A stretch of 32,020 nt of DNA from Gemmatimonadota bacterium (GCA_028287345.1 JAQBPV010000203.1:1-32020); one strand, 5' to 3'; shown: positions 17,628 to 27,105, counted from the stretch's first letter. Notes: a model not told the origin generated them from the sequence alone. Program-made: numbers and translations.

Positions 17628-18039
17628 ACACAGCGCAGCAAGTCGAAAACCCAATGCGACCAAGGGCGACCGCCCGGTCGCGACGCAGGCGCTGCGGTCG
17701 ATGGACGGCGGCGAGACCGCCGGTGTCGGCAGCTCCAACGAGGGTGCGCTGGCGCTCGACCGCCTCATCCATGAGCGGTTGCGTCTGGGCATCGTGAGCG
17801 CACTCGCGGTGAACGAATCGCTGACGTTCAATGAATTGAAGCGTCTCATGCAGACCACCGATGGCAACCTGAGCGTTCACGCTCGCAAGCTCGAGGATGC
17901 CGGATACGTCACCTGCACCAAGTCGTTCGAAGGACGCATGCCGAAGACGGAATACCGCCTCACGGCCACCGGCCGCCGCGCTCTCGAGCGCTACCTCGAC
18001 CATATGGAAGCGCTCATTCGCGCGACACGGGAGCGCTGA
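17620..18039 (+). CDS. Winged-helix transcriptional regulator
   Basis: 139 aa with GTG start, set by GGAGG at 17611-17615. Residues 1-45 are polar and low-complexity. Then comes a winged helix: HERLRLGIVSALAVNE, LTFNELKRLMQTTDGNLSVHARKLEDAGYV (recognition helix NLSVHARKLEDAG), and a wing with FEGRMPKTEYRLTATGRRALERYL. This is the small 'winged helix DNA-binding' group (HTH_34-like, related to ArsR/MarR). No metal-binding Cys pair is seen. It is encoded with a membrane protein and followed after 7 bp by uppS, so it may control both. Confidence 0.88.
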   Translation: MAKHSAASRKPNATKGDRPVATQALRSMDGGETAGVGSSNEGALALDRLIHERLRLGIVSALAVNESLTFNELKRLMQTTDGNLSVHARKLEDAGYVTCTKSFEGRMPKTEYRLTATGRRALERYLDHMEALIRATRER

Positions 18040-18046
18040 CGGCGCG

Positions 18047-18790
18047 ATGTCAACTTCACGACATTCGGGGCCTGTCTCGCACGCGAACTTCGCCGGTCCG
18101 CACCTCGCCATCATCATGGACGGCAACGGACGCTGGGCCACCGCGCACGGACTCTCGCGCTCGGCCGGCCACGAAGCGGGACTGCGCACCGCACGCGACA
18201 TCGTCGAAGCCGCCGTTCGCGAAGGTGTAGGCACACTCACGCTGTACGCTTTCTCCTCGGACAACTGGAAACGCCCTTCGGCGGAAGTGACCGCGCTGAT
18301 GCGGCTCTTCCGCCGTGCGCTCATCGGGGAAGCAAAGCGCTGCCTGCAGAACGGCGTGCGGCTCACCATTCTCGGTCGCCGCGATCGGCTGCCCTCGTCG
18401 CTCCGGCATACCGTCGAACAGGTGGAGTCCCTCACCGCCAGCGGCTCGCGCATGCACCTCCGCGTTGCTGTGGACTACTCGGCGCGTGATGCCATGCTCC
18501 GTGCCGCGGCCGCGATGCGCGGCGAGAACGTCACGCGCGATGGCTTCACCGAGCTGTTGGCCCGTGTCGACCACGACGCCATGCCGGCGCGCGAGGTGGA
18601 TCTCGTCGTCCGCACGGGCGGCGAGCAGCGCCTCAGCGACTTCCTGTTGTGGGAATGCGCCTACGCCGAGCTGCTGTTCGTCCAGAAGATGTGGCCGGAG
18701 TTCGACGCTGAAGATCTCGCCGAAGCCCTCGCGGACTTCCGCAGCCGCAACCGGCGATTTGGACTCGCGCCGGAGCAGGTGGCGTCGTAG
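18047..18790 (+). CDS. uppS: Isoprenyl transferase (undecaprenyl diphosphate synthase family)
   Basis: 247 aa from ATG 18047. Cis-prenyltransferases elongate farnesyl diphosphate with isopentenyl diphosphate to make the C55 carrier lipid for peptidoglycan. Signatures: HLAIIMDGNGRWA with catalytic Asp25, LYAFSSDNWKRP, and RTGGEQRLSDFLLWECAYAELLF (family norm RTSGEQRLSNFLLWQ), including the Arg pair that binds IPP. Slight departures (TG for TS, SD for SN) are conservative. The start lies 7 bp after the regulator stop, suggesting operon membership. The longer reading to 17897 would run through the regulator gene and is rejected. Confidence 0.94.
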   Translation: MSTSRHSGPVSHANFAGPHLAIIMDGNGRWATAHGLSRSAGHEAGLRTARDIVEAAVREGVGTLTLYAFSSDNWKRPSAEVTALMRLFRRALIGEAKRCLQNGVRLTILGRRDRLPSSLRHTVEQVESLTASGSRMHLRVAVDYSARDAMLRAAAAMRGENVTRDGFTELLARVDHDAMPAREVDLVVRTGGEQRLSDFLLWECAYAELLFVQKMWPEFDAEDLAEALADFRSRNRRFGLAPEQVAS

Positions 18791-18879
18791 CTCGTACGGG
18801 CCAAAGGAGTTCGGCGCGCTAATGCACGACGGTACGCGCGCCGATACTCAACCGCGACACACTCTCGTCGCGAATCCCG

Positions 18880-20208
18880 ATGCCTTCACCTCCCCGCATT
18901 CTCGTCGTCGACACTGACGCCGAGCGAGCGCTCGCCCTTCGACAACTGCTCGGCGTTTCCGGTTTCGATGCCTCGCATGCCATCGGCATCGCAGGAGGCA
19001 TCGCTGTGCTCGAGCGCAGCCCCGCCGACGTCGTCATTGCGGTCGGTCGCGAGGTTGGCGACGTCGCCGCACTCCTTGGAGAAGTGAACGACGCGCTGGT
19101 CATCGTGCGTGTCGAGAAATCGACAGGGCTCGTGTGGCCGGCAAAAAGCTGGGGCGTCTACGAGCTGATCGACGTGGACGCAAGCTCCGAAACGCTCATC
19201 GGCGTCGTGGATCGCGCCGCGCGCGAGGCCGGCATGCGCCGCGATCTTGCGCTCCTTCGCTCGCGCGTGGCCGACGGCATCGCAGCATCGCTGATCGGCC
19301 GCTCGGGGCCGATGCTTCAAGTGCGCGAACTGGTCGGTCGCGCCGCGGCATCCCAGCGCACGGTGCTCGTCACCGGCGAAGCCGGAGTCGGCAAGGACAC
19401 GGTGGCTCGACTCATCCACGATCTCTCGGATCGCGCCGCGCGTCCGTACCTCCTCGTGCGCTGTTCGGAGGCGAGTGCGGCAGCGCTGGAGCAGGAGCTG
19501 TTCGGCATCGCGCGGTCGTCGACGTCGCTTGGACGTGTGGGGCTCCTCGAGACAGCGCGTGGCGGCACCGTGGTGCTCGACGACTGTAACGCCCTGTCGC
19601 CGAGTCTGCGCACTCGCATCGCCCAAGCGATCATCAATCGCGCCGCGCCGAGAGTTGGAGGCGACGACCCGATGTCGCTCGACGTGAGGTTCGTGCTCAT
19701 GGCGCGCGACACCGACGCGGCGAACTCGTCCTCCACGCGACCGGAACTGCTCCTCGCCGGCGTGTCGGTGGACCGCATCGTGGTGCCGCCGCTGCGCGAG
19801 CGTCGCAGCGACATTCCGCTGCTCGTGCAGCACTTTCGCGCGCGTCTCTCGCAGGAGCACCCGCACGACCTCGCCCCCGCGCCGGCGAATTCGATCATGA
19901 CCCTGATGGCGCAGCAGTGGCCCGGCAACGTGCGTGAGCTCGAGCACCGCGTCGAGCGCGACATCTACGGTGTGGGCGACGCGCTACCCGTCATGCCGGT
20001 TGCGGGCGCGTCGCCCACCTTCACGGTGCCAGTCACGGCACCGTGGACGCTCGAGCAGCTCGAGCGCCGCTACATCGAGCACGTCCTGGCGCAGGTGGAG
20101 GGAAACCAGAGCCGCGCTGCTGAGCGGCTGGGCATCGACCGTCGCACGCTGTATCGGAAGCTGAAAGACTATCGCGACGAAAACATGGAGCTCAGCCAGG
20201 CTGGATAA
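18880..20208 (+). CDS. Degenerate NtrC-like AAA+ regulator with pseudo-receiver
   Basis: 442 aa: receiver-like domain (about 5-115), AAA+ domain (135-370), Fis-type HTH (400-435; NQSRAAERLGIDRRTLYRKLKDY). It has the layout of a sigma-54 activator, but key parts are changed. The phospho-acceptor region reads ADVVIAVGREVGD with no Asp at the expected place (near V55). Walker A is GEAGVGKD (166-173), the GAFTGA loop that contacts sigma-54 is replaced by IARSSTSLGRVG (about 210-220), and Walker B is VVLDDC with Asp for Glu. PPLRERRSDIPLL and WPGNVRELEH remain. It therefore probably binds DNA but cannot activate sigma-54; a repressor or sigma-70 regulator is possible. It directly precedes the peptide locus on the same strand. 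Confidence 0.88.
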   Translation: MPSPPRILVVDTDAERALALRQLLGVSGFDASHAIGIAGGIAVLERSPADVVIAVGREVGDVAALLGEVNDALVIVRVEKSTGLVWPAKSWGVYELIDVDASSETLIGVVDRAAREAGMRRDLALLRSRVADGIAASLIGRSGPMLQVRELVGRAAASQRTVLVTGEAGVGKDTVARLIHDLSDRAARPYLLVRCSEASAAALEQELFGIARSSTSLGRVGLLETARGGTVVLDDCNALSPSLRTRIAQAIINRAAPRVGGDDPMSLDVRFVLMARDTDAANSSSTRPELLLAGVSVDRIVVPPLRERRSDIPLLVQHFRARLSQEHPHDLAPAPANSIMTLMAQQWPGNVRELEHRVERDIYGVGDALPVMPVAGASPTFTVPVTAPWTLEQLERRYIEHVLAQVEGNQSRAAERLGIDRRTLYRKLKDYRDENMELSQAG

Positions 20209-20229
20209 GCCCGGCCGGGCAGGCGAGCG

Positions 20230-20258
20230 TTGACACCCGTCGCCTTGGCGCCCATGTT
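20230..20258 (+). promoter_or_regulatory. Candidate sigma-70 promoter of the peptide export operon
   Basis: TTGACA (20230-20235), 17-bp spacer, CATGTT (20253-20258), 34 bp before the first ATG of the operon. It follows a 12-bp perfect palindrome, GCCCGGCCGGGC (20209-20220), immediately after the regulator stop. The -35 is perfect; the -10 matches three of six. Confidence 0.35.
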
Positions 20259-20291
20259 CGCGCAGAATAAGACCGGGATGGTCGCACTTCG

Positions 20292-21332
20292 ATGCAAGCG
20301 GACGCGCTCGTCTTTTCCGTCGATGGAGAGCGGTACTGCTGGCGGGATGTCATCCTGTCGGCCGTACAGCGAAGCGATTGGCAAGCGGCCGAGCGACGCG
20401 CCAGACAGGGCGCCGCCTGCGCTCGCCACGCCGAGGCGTCGGGCAGCACCCTGCCTCCAGGTGTCCTCGAAGCGGCTGGCCGCGAGTTCCGCTACGCGCA
20501 TGATCTCGTCACGGCGTCGAGCATGGAGGAGTGGCTACAGCGCCACGAGCTTTCCATCCAGGACTGGACCGCGTGTCTCCGACGCAACCTTCTGCGAGCG
20601 CGCGCCACCGAGAACCTCGAGAGACTCATCCAACGCTATCCCATCTCGGACGACGAGGCGGCGCGACTGACGCTCATCGACGCGGTGTGCTCGTCCGACC
20701 TGTCGTTGTGGGCTCGCTCGCTCGCCGAACGAGCCGCCGCGCATGCCTATCTGGAGGCAGGCCCCACGCGCATGGACGACCCGCCCGCCGCTGAGCCGTT
20801 CGACCTGACCCCACTCACGCTGCTGTGGGGCGAGGATTCCGCCACACTGGGTGCCGCCGCTCAGCGCTTGGGGGGACTCGAGGAGTCGCTGAAGGGATTT
20901 CGCGCGATGCTGCTCACCGAGCGCGCCGTGCAGGACTACATCAGCACCCGACAGCTGGACTGGGTTCGCTTCGACTGCCGCGTCATGTCCTTCCCGAACG
21001 CCGGCATGGCCGCCGAGGCGGCGCTGCTGCTGCGTGAAGACGGCGAGGGCTTCACCAGCGTCTATCAGGTGGCGCACGCCGAGCCTCGCGCCGCGCAGTT
21101 CTTCCTCGACCAGATCGAGGACTCGATGCGCGACCACTTTTTGGGCTCACGGCCCGGTGATCTCATCGGCCCCGTGCATGTCGACGACGAGTTCATCCTC
21201 TATCAGGTGGAGGAGAAGGTGCTGCCTACCATTCGCGACCAGGATGTACGTCGTCGCGCCGAGGATGGTCTCGTCAGCTCGGCGCTCGATCAGCAATTCG
21301 AGCGTCTCGTGGACTGGCGCGTGGTGAAGTGA
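20292..21332 (+). CDS. PpiC/SurA-like protein of the peptide export operon
   Basis: 346 aa, no signal peptide, so cytoplasmic. The N-terminus (ALVFSVDGERYCWRDVI) resembles the SurA start ('vVNGe-I---d'), followed by a helical region with a long helix-rich middle (EEWLQRHELSIQDWTACLRRNLLRARA). The C-terminal 110 residues recall a parvulin domain: the GDLIGPVHVDDEFILYQVEEKVLP segment corresponds to the PGD-GPv---fG-hi-kv stretch, but most active-site residues of true PpiC enzymes are not evident. It starts a tightly packed operon (4-bp gap to the ABC exporter), so it probably handles the exported peptides as a chaperone or maturation partner. I recall PpiC-like proteins beside C39-peptidase exporters in other phyla; I could not check this. 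Confidence 0.75.
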   Translation: MQADALVFSVDGERYCWRDVILSAVQRSDWQAAERRARQGAACARHAEASGSTLPPGVLEAAGREFRYAHDLVTASSMEEWLQRHELSIQDWTACLRRNLLRARATENLERLIQRYPISDDEAARLTLIDAVCSSDLSLWARSLAERAAAHAYLEAGPTRMDDPPAAEPFDLTPLTLLWGEDSATLGAAAQRLGGLEESLKGFRAMLLTERAVQDYISTRQLDWVRFDCRVMSFPNAGMAAEAALLLREDGEGFTSVYQVAHAEPRAAQFFLDQIEDSMRDHFLGSRPGDLIGPVHVDDEFILYQVEEKVLPTIRDQDVRRRAEDGLVSSALDQQFERLVDWRVVK

Positions 21333-21336
21333 CGCG

Positions 21337-24300
21337 ATGACCATGGCGCCCGAGCTCCGCGTCGTGAGCAACTCCCAGCCCGAAGAGAAGGGCCGGCCCC
21401 GGGCGCATCTGTCGCCCGAAGTGTGGGAAATGCTCGCCGGCCTGCCGATCCTCCGCTACCTGCCTGATGGAGTGCGCGAGCGAGTCATCGAGCAGGTCGA
21501 GCCGATGTCGTTCACCTTCGGAGCGTCGATCGTGCGGGAGGGCGATCCGGCCGATGCGCTGTATCTGCTCGTCTCGGGGCGTGCGCGCGTCATCAAGAAT
21601 GCGGCGCGCGACGGGACCACCAATGGCGAGCTGTCGCTCGGCATCCTCAAGCCCGGCGACACCTTTGGCGAGATCGGGCTGCTCGAGCGGACGGCACGCA
21701 CGCTGACGGTGCGTGCCAGCGGTGACGTCGACACGCTGCGCATCGATCGCGAGGTATTCGAAAGCCTGTTGCGTGAGCTGCCGGAGCTCAGGCAGTACTT
21801 CGAGTTGCAGGTGTCGCATCGCCGGCTCAGCAACTTCTTCAAGGAGTTCACGGCGTTCGCGAAGTTGCCTGCTCCGGCGCTCGGCGAGCTGCTCGCCGAC
21901 CTCGATCGAAAGACGGTACAAGCGGGCGAGTTGGTGATTCGCGAAGGTGATCCCTCCGGCGCGATGTACATCGTGGAGGAGGGGCGTCTCCGCGTGTTCG
22001 TCGAGGAGGACGGCCGGCGCAAATACATCGCGTACTATCGCAAAGGCGATTTCTTCGGCGAGCTGTCGATCTTCAAGGGCGCAACGCGCGCGGCGAGTGT
22101 CGAGGCGGTGTCGGAGTGCACGCTCTCCGCGCTGCGCCAGGACACCTTCAACCGGCTGTTGCACACGTATCCGGAGTTCCGCGCGCGCATCGAGGAGCGG
22201 ATCGCGCAGTACGACTACAAGCACGTCGCGCGCGTGCCGCTCGACTTCGCGGAGGAGTCGCTCCCCGCCGAGCTGCGCGCGAGCGCGCAGGTGAGTGCCG
22301 ATCAAGTCGATGCGCCCGCGAAGCCTCGCACGGAGCCGGCGGAGACACCGCGCGAACCCTTCGAGTCGGAGGAAGGCCACTTCAAGAAGAAGTCGAAGCG
22401 CATCCGCAAATTCCCGGTCGTCTATCAGATCGACGAGATGGACTGCGGGGCAGCATGCCTGGCGATGGTGTGTCGCCATTACGGTCGTGCAGTGAGCCTC
22501 TCGCGCATCCGTCAGCTCGTGCACACGAGCCTCGACGGGACGAGTCTCCGCGCGCTGTGTCTCGCGGCTTCGGAGCTCGGACTCGCTGCGCGCTCGGTGA
22601 AGGCGTCACCGCGCAACTTCGAGCAGATGCCCATGCCGGCGATCATCCACTGGGAAGGCAACCACTGGGTGGTGCTGTACGGCATCAGCGAGACGCACGC
22701 GTGGATCGTCGATCCGGCGTTCGGCTACACCAAGGTCACCCGCGCCGAGTTGCTCGAGAAGTGGACGGGCTACGCTGCGCTGTTCGACTACACGGAGGCG
22801 TTCGAGAAGGCACCCATCGCGCAGGCAGGTCTTGCCTGGCTCTGGCCGTTCTTCCGTCCGCACTTGTCGCTGATGCTCAAGGCCCTGGCGCTCGCCGCCA
22901 TCGTGAGCGGACTGCAGATGGTCTTGCCCATCTTCACCCAGGTCATCGTCGACCGCGTCGTGGTGGAACAGGACCGCGGACTTCTCGGTCTGCTCATCCT
23001 CGGCATGATGGGTGTGCTGGTATTCATGACGGCGGCGACGCTCGTTCAGCGCTACCTCATGAGCTTCGCGGCGGTGCGCATCGATTCCGCGACGCTCGAT
23101 CATCTCACGCGACGGTTGCTCGCGCTGCCGATGAGCTACTTCGCCACGCGTCGCACCGGCGACATCCAGCGGCGGCTCGAAGGAATGAAGCAGGTGCGCG
23201 AGTTCCTCGTGCAGCAGGGAGTAGGCGCCCTCTCCGCCGCCGTGCAACTGATCATCACGCTCACGGTGATGCTCGTCTACAGTCCGCGCCTGACGCTCGT
23301 GTTCCTCGCGACGGCACCGCTGTACGGCGCGCTGATGTACTACTCGGCCCGGTTCCTCCGACCGCTCCTCGACAAGCTCGAGGACGCGTACGGCAAGTAT
23401 CACTCACACCAGATCGACGCCATCAAGGGCATCGAGACGGTAAAGTCGATGGCTGCCGAGGGCACGTTCCGCGAGTTGATGCTCGGACAGTTCAACGCTG
23501 TCTCGCGCCGCCGCTTCAATGCCGACTTCACGATGATGTCGTACGACGGCGTCGTGCAGATGGTGACGTTCCTCTCGGTCGCGCTGTTCCTTTTCGTCGG
23601 CGCGCGACTGGTGATGGACGGCGAGCTCACCATCGGCGGACTCGTGGCGTTCAACTCGCTCGTCGCGCTGGCGAATGGGCCGATCGTCAACCTGCTGTCG
23701 ACGTGGGATGGTCTTCAGATAGCGCAGCTGCTGCTCAACCGGCTGAATGACGTCTTCGAGCCCGATCCGGAGCAGGGCAACGACCGCTCGAAGCTCGTCC
23801 CGGTGCGGTCGCTCGAAGGTCGCGTCTCCTTCCAGAACATGAGCTTCCGCTACGGCGGCCCCGAGTCGGCGCCGATTCTCGAGAACATCTCGCTCGACGT
23901 GCCGGCGGGAAAGATGGTGGCGGTCATCGGACGCAGCGGCTCTGGGAAGACGACGCTCATCAAGTGTCTCGCCGGTCTGCTCGAGCCCACCGAGGGCACG
24001 ATCCGCTACGACGGCGTCGACTTGAAGACGCTCAACTATCGCGATCTCCGCCGGCAAGTCGGCTTCGTGTTGCAGGAGAACTACCTCTTCAACGACACCA
24101 TCGCACGCAACATCGCCTTCGGCGACAACGAGCCGGATATGGACGCCGTGATCTGGGCGTCACGCATTGCGAACGCACACGAGTTCGTCGAACGCTTGCC
24201 ACTCGGCTACGAGACGAAAGTGGGCGAGTCCGGTCTCGCGATCTCGGGCGGGCAGCGACAGCGCGTCGCCATCGCACGGGCCGTCTATCATCGCCCGCCC

Positions 24301-24549
24301 ATCCTCGTGTTCGACGAAGCGACGAGTGCCCTCGATACCGAGAGCGAGCGCGCCGTGAAGGACAACCTCGCGCAGCTGCTCGCCGGCCGGACGTCATTCG
24401 TCATCGCGCATCGTTTGACCACCGTGCGCGACGCCGACATGATCGTCGTGCTCGAGAAAGGACGTCTCGCCGAACAGGGCACGCACGAGGAGCTGATGAA
24501 GCACCAGGGCCTGTACTACTACCTCGTCAGCCAGCAGCTGGGGATGTGA
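21337..24549 (+). CDS. Peptidase-containing ABC exporter with two cNMP-binding-like domains
   Basis: 1070 aa. Two cyclic-nucleotide-binding-type domains come first (about 35-160, FGEIGLLERTARTLTV; 165-290, FGELSIFKGATRAASV), then a polar linker (300-350). A C39 double-glycine peptidase follows (355-480) with Cys370 in DEMDCGAACLAMVCRHYG, His443 in GNHWVVLYG and Asp459 in WIVDPAFGY. The transmembrane domain (about 500-800) and ATPase complete it: Walker A GRSGSGKTT, Q-loop FVLQENYLFNDT, signature ISGGQRQR, Walker B ILVFDEATSALD and the H-loop His. It should cleave leaders after GG and export the tail across the inner membrane. The first cNMP domain keeps an Arg near the phosphate-binding position; the second looks degenerate there. 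Flanked by 4-bp gaps on both sides. Confidence 0.94.
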   Translation: MTMAPELRVVSNSQPEEKGRPRAHLSPEVWEMLAGLPILRYLPDGVRERVIEQVEPMSFTFGASIVREGDPADALYLLVSGRARVIKNAARDGTTNGELSLGILKPGDTFGEIGLLERTARTLTVRASGDVDTLRIDREVFESLLRELPELRQYFELQVSHRRLSNFFKEFTAFAKLPAPALGELLADLDRKTVQAGELVIREGDPSGAMYIVEEGRLRVFVEEDGRRKYIAYYRKGDFFGELSIFKGATRAASVEAVSECTLSALRQDTFNRLLHTYPEFRARIEERIAQYDYKHVARVPLDFAEESLPAELRASAQVSADQVDAPAKPRTEPAETPREPFESEEGHFKKKSKRIRKFPVVYQIDEMDCGAACLAMVCRHYGRAVSLSRIRQLVHTSLDGTSLRALCLAASELGLAARSVKASPRNFEQMPMPAIIHWEGNHWVVLYGISETHAWIVDPAFGYTKVTRAELLEKWTGYAALFDYTEAFEKAPIAQAGLAWLWPFFRPHLSLMLKALALAAIVSGLQMVLPIFTQVIVDRVVVEQDRGLLGLLILGMMGVLVFMTAATLVQRYLMSFAAVRIDSATLDHLTRRLLALPMSYFATRRTGDIQRRLEGMKQVREFLVQQGVGALSAAVQLIITLTVMLVYSPRLTLVFLATAPLYGALMYYSARFLRPLLDKLEDAYGKYHSHQIDAIKGIETVKSMAAEGTFRELMLGQFNAVSRRRFNADFTMMSYDGVVQMVTFLSVALFLFVGARLVMDGELTIGGLVAFNSLVALANGPIVNLLSTWDGLQIAQLLLNRLNDVFEPDPEQGNDRSKLVPVRSLEGRVSFQNMSFRYGGPESAPILENISLDVPAGKMVAVIGRSGSGKTTLIKCLAGLLEPTEGTIRYDGVDLKTLNYRDLRRQVGFVLQENYLFNDTIARNIAFGDNEPDMDAVIWASRIANAHEFVERLPLGYETKVGESGLAISGGQRQRVAIARAVYHRPPILVFDEATSALDTESERAVKDNLAQLLAGRTSFVIAHRLTTVRDADMIVVLEKGRLAEQGTHEELMKHQGLYYYLVSQQLGM

Positions 24550-24553
24550 GCGC

Positions 24554-25879
24554 ATGACGACGCCATTCCGCCCCGATCTCGAGGTCGATCCACCGTTCCT
24601 CGACAACTCGCCGCCGCACTGGGCCGCGCGCGGTTTGTCGACGGTGATGATCGCATTGTTCGCGGTGCTCGTTCTCGTCGCGATCCTCGTCACGATACCC
24701 GAGACGGTGACGGGTGCTTTCGTGCTCGTGCCCGAGCGCGGCGCAGATCCCGTGCGCACGCCGCGCGAAGGCACGGTCGCTGAAGTGCGCGTGAGTGAGG
24801 GAGAAACGGTGGCGAAGAATGCCGTCCTGTTCGTGATTCGCTCGCAGGCGGTCGGCGATCGCATGGCCGACATGCGCGGCGTCGAGATGCAGAGCACCGG
24901 ATTGCAGGCGCGCCTCGCCAACGCCAACGCCGAATACGAGAGTCAGCGCCGAGCGGATGCACTCGAGAGCACGCGGCTCACGACGCGCGCGGCGTCGCTC
25001 GATCGCATTGCAACATTGAAGAAGAAGCAGCTGGTCGTCACGCGCGACATGGCGGATCGGTCGAAGCGTGGGCAGCAGTCTGGTGCGGTGGGCGGTTGGG
25101 AGGTCGATCGTCTCAGCCTCGAGGCCGATCAACTCGCTGCCGACGTCGAGACCGTGAGTGCCGACCGCGATGAAGCGCGCGCCGCGCTGGCGAAGTTGCG
25201 TCAGGACGCAGCGACGCGAGAGGTGCAGCATCGCGAGCTGCTGCGGTCATTGCAGCAGGAGGGTGAGATCGCGCGCGTTCGCGTGGACGCCATGAAGCGT
25301 CTGCCCGCTGGCGCGCAGGGTGATCTCGTGGTCACGGCGCCGTGCACTGGCTCGCTGCTGCGCATGATGGTCAGCACCGCAGGTGCGGTCGTCCAGGCGG
25401 GAGACGCGCTCGGCGAGATCGCGTGCGCGGGCGAGCGGCTGCAGGTGGAGATGGCACTCGGACAGCAGGACGTGTCGCGCGTGCGCGTGGGGCAGGGCGC
25501 GAAATTGTTGTACGACGCGTTTCCGTATCAGCGGTTCGGTGCGCGAACGGGCCGTGTGCGCTGGGTGGGGCCCGCGTCGGCGGTGCGGGCAGCCGTCCCC
25601 ACCACTCCGACATCCGGCGCGGAAGGAATCTTTCGCGCCCTCATCGACGCCGCCGACACGAGCATCGCCGTGCGCGGCGAGCTACGGCCACTGCTCGTCG
25701 GCATGCGCGGCGAAGCACGCGTCGTCACGGGACGACGCTCATTGATCAGCTACGCGTTCGAGCCCATTCGAGCGCTGCGTGAAAACTTCTCGGGTGCGCC
25801 GAGTGCGCCGCCCACGCCGCCTGTGGTGCCGAAGGCGTCGGGAAGTGCACCGTCACCTGTGACGCGGCCGACCTCATGA
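24554..25879 (+). CDS. HlyD-family secretion adaptor
   Basis: 441 aa. One membrane-spanning segment (about 28-48, [19 protein letters not shown]) follows a short cytoplasmic tail. A split lipoyl domain is visible ([20 protein letters not shown] and [20 protein letters not shown]), separated by a long coiled coil (about 100-260, rich in Ala/Glu/Arg heptads). A beta-barrel region ([20 protein letters not shown]) and a Pro/Ala/Ser-rich tail complete it. It bridges the ABC exporter to an outer-membrane channel, as in type I and bacteriocin exporters. Its stop overlaps the ATG of the sigma-54 activator. No channel gene is in the locus; a TolC-type gene lies at the window start. Confidence 0.92.
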   Translation: MTTPFRPDLEVDPPFLDNSPPHWAARGLSTVMIALFAVLVLVAILVTIPETVTGAFVLVPERGADPVRTPREGTVAEVRVSEGETVAKNAVLFVIRSQAVGDRMADMRGVEMQSTGLQARLANANAEYESQRRADALESTRLTTRAASLDRIATLKKKQLVVTRDMADRSKRGQQSGAVGGWEVDRLSLEADQLAADVETVSADRDEARAALAKLRQDAATREVQHRELLRSLQQEGEIARVRVDAMKRLPAGAQGDLVVTAPCTGSLLRMMVSTAGAVVQAGDALGEIACAGERLQVEMALGQQDVSRVRVGQGAKLLYDAFPYQRFGARTGRVRWVGPASAVRAAVPTTPTSGAEGIFRALIDAADTSIAVRGELRPLLVGMRGEARVVTGRRSLISYAFEPIRALRENFSGAPSAPPTPPVVPKASGSAPSPVTRPTS

Positions 25880-26970
25880 TGCAGTCCTATACGCTGGACC
25901 AATTCACCACCGAGGACGACTCGATGCGCCGCTGCCTCGAGCTCGCGCGCGTCGCGGCGCGCACGGACATCCCCGTGCTCATCCTTGGCGAATCGGGCAC
26001 CGGCAAGACGATGCTCGCACGCGCAATCCACATGTCGTCCGCGCGCGCGAGCGGCAACTTCGCGTCGTTCAATGCAGCCGCGTTGAGCGAGACCTTGCTC
26101 GACAGCCAACTGTTCGGCCACGAGAAGGGCGCATTCACCGGCGCGACGAAGCGTGTGCTCGGCAAGTTCGAGCAGGCGCATGGCGGTACGTTGTTCATCG
26201 ACGAGATCGCCGACATGACGTCCGCGGCGCAGGCGAAGATCCTCCGCGCCGTGGAGTATGGCGAATTCGAGCGGCTCGGTTCGGAGGCACTGCAGGTTGC
26301 CGACGTGCGGCTCATCTCGGCGACGCATCTGCCGATTCGCCGGTTCATGGAGAGCGATCAGTTTCGTCGCGACCTCTTCTACCGCATCAGCGGGCTGTCG
26401 ATCACCGTTCCGCCACTGCGCGAGCGTCCAACCGACCTGCGCGCGCTGGTGGGCGCCGAGATCGCCAAGGCGGCAAAGTCGCAGCACAAGCCGATCGTTG
26501 GATTGAGCCGGCAAGCTGCTGCGATGTTGTTCGAGCACCGGTGGCCTGGCAACCTGCGCGAGCTGCAGCGTGTGGTGCACACCGCGGTCGCGATGACGAC
26601 GGGCGATGTCATCTATCCAGAGGCTTTACTGCTGGAAGTCGAAGGTCAGCCACGGGCCGATACGGAAGTGGAGCGCGATTCGGCAACGCGGGGCGTTGCT
26701 CAAGCACCGGCAGACCGAAAGCCCAATGCCCTGCCGCGCGACTCGAAGGCCGACCTGTCGCTGCGCAGGGTCGAGGAGCGGCACATCCTCGACGTTCTCT
26801 CGCAGATGGACGGTTGCAAGCGGCGGACGGCGCGCGCCCTTGGCGTATCGCGTTCGACGCTCGACCGGAAGCTGGTGTCGTTCAACGCCGGAGTTCGTGC
26901 GCCAAAGGGCGCGCTTCCGTCGCCAACGCAGTCGACGGCGGAGCGCCGAGCGTACAGCCCCGGATCGTGA
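25876..26970 (+). CDS. Sigma-54 activator without receiver domain
   Basis: 364 aa, beginning almost directly with the AAA+ domain. Walker A is GESGTGKT (38-45), the sigma-54-contacting loop GAFTGA is intact (85-90), and Walker B is GTLFIDE (104-110). Also present are [26 protein letters not shown] and [16 protein letters not shown]. After a polar linker (about 245-295) comes a Fis-type [37 protein letters not shown]. Like PspF it has no N-terminal sensor, so control must come from a partner protein or from its own level. It is coupled to the exporter operon (ATGA overlap) and is followed by peptide genes preceded by sigma-54-like elements, making it the likely activator of those genes. Confidence 0.94.
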   Translation: MMQSYTLDQFTTEDDSMRRCLELARVAARTDIPVLILGESGTGKTMLARAIHMSSARASGNFASFNAAALSETLLDSQLFGHEKGAFTGATKRVLGKFEQAHGGTLFIDEIADMTSAAQAKILRAVEYGEFERLGSEALQVADVRLISATHLPIRRFMESDQFRRDLFYRISGLSITVPPLRERPTDLRALVGAEIAKAAKSQHKPIVGLSRQAAAMLFEHRWPGNLRELQRVVHTAVAMTTGDVIYPEALLLEVEGQPRADTEVERDSATRGVAQAPADRKPNALPRDSKADLSLRRVEERHILDVLSQMDGCKRRTARALGVSRSTLDRKLVSFNAGVRAPKGALPSPTQSTAERRAYSPGS

Positions 26971-26988
26971 CCGGTGCTTCGAATGGCG

Positions 26989-27093
26989 ACCATCGGCTGG
27001 TGCCGAAACGCTACCAGGGCGACGGCCTCCGATGGGTGAAAAACCGTCTAAGTAACGCAACGACAAGCGATTGGAGTCGGCTCAGCCGATGGT
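26989..27093 (+). promoter_or_regulatory. Cluster of ACCATCGG sites upstream of the first peptide gene
   Basis: The 8-mer ACCATCGG occurs at 26989-26996 and, inverted, as CCGATGGG (27029-27036, one mismatch) and CCGATGGT (27086-27093, touching the sigma-54-like element). Another exact copy is at 27383-27390 before the second element, and ACCATCGC at 27134-27141. Spaced repeats 50-100 bp upstream of a -24/-12 promoter are where activator sites are usually found. Function inferred. Confidence 0.35.
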
Positions 27094-27105
27094 GTGCGAC
27101 TTGCC
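27090..27105 (+). promoter_or_regulatory. Sigma-54-like -24/-12 element before precursor A
   Basis: TGGTGTG-CGAC-TTGCC has GG (27091-27092) and GC (27103-27104) exactly 10 bp apart, as required, and a perfect TTGC at -12; the -24 half matches TGGCACG at 4 of 7. Predicted transcription start near 27116, about 53 nt before the ATG at 27169. It shares the 9-mer GCGACTTGC with the element at 27496. Confidence 0.45.

Noticed and set aside
16320..17867. 515-codon open frame on the minus strand
   Set aside because: It covers three well-supported plus-strand genes (PfpI, membrane protein, regulator) and has the composition of an antisense shadow.
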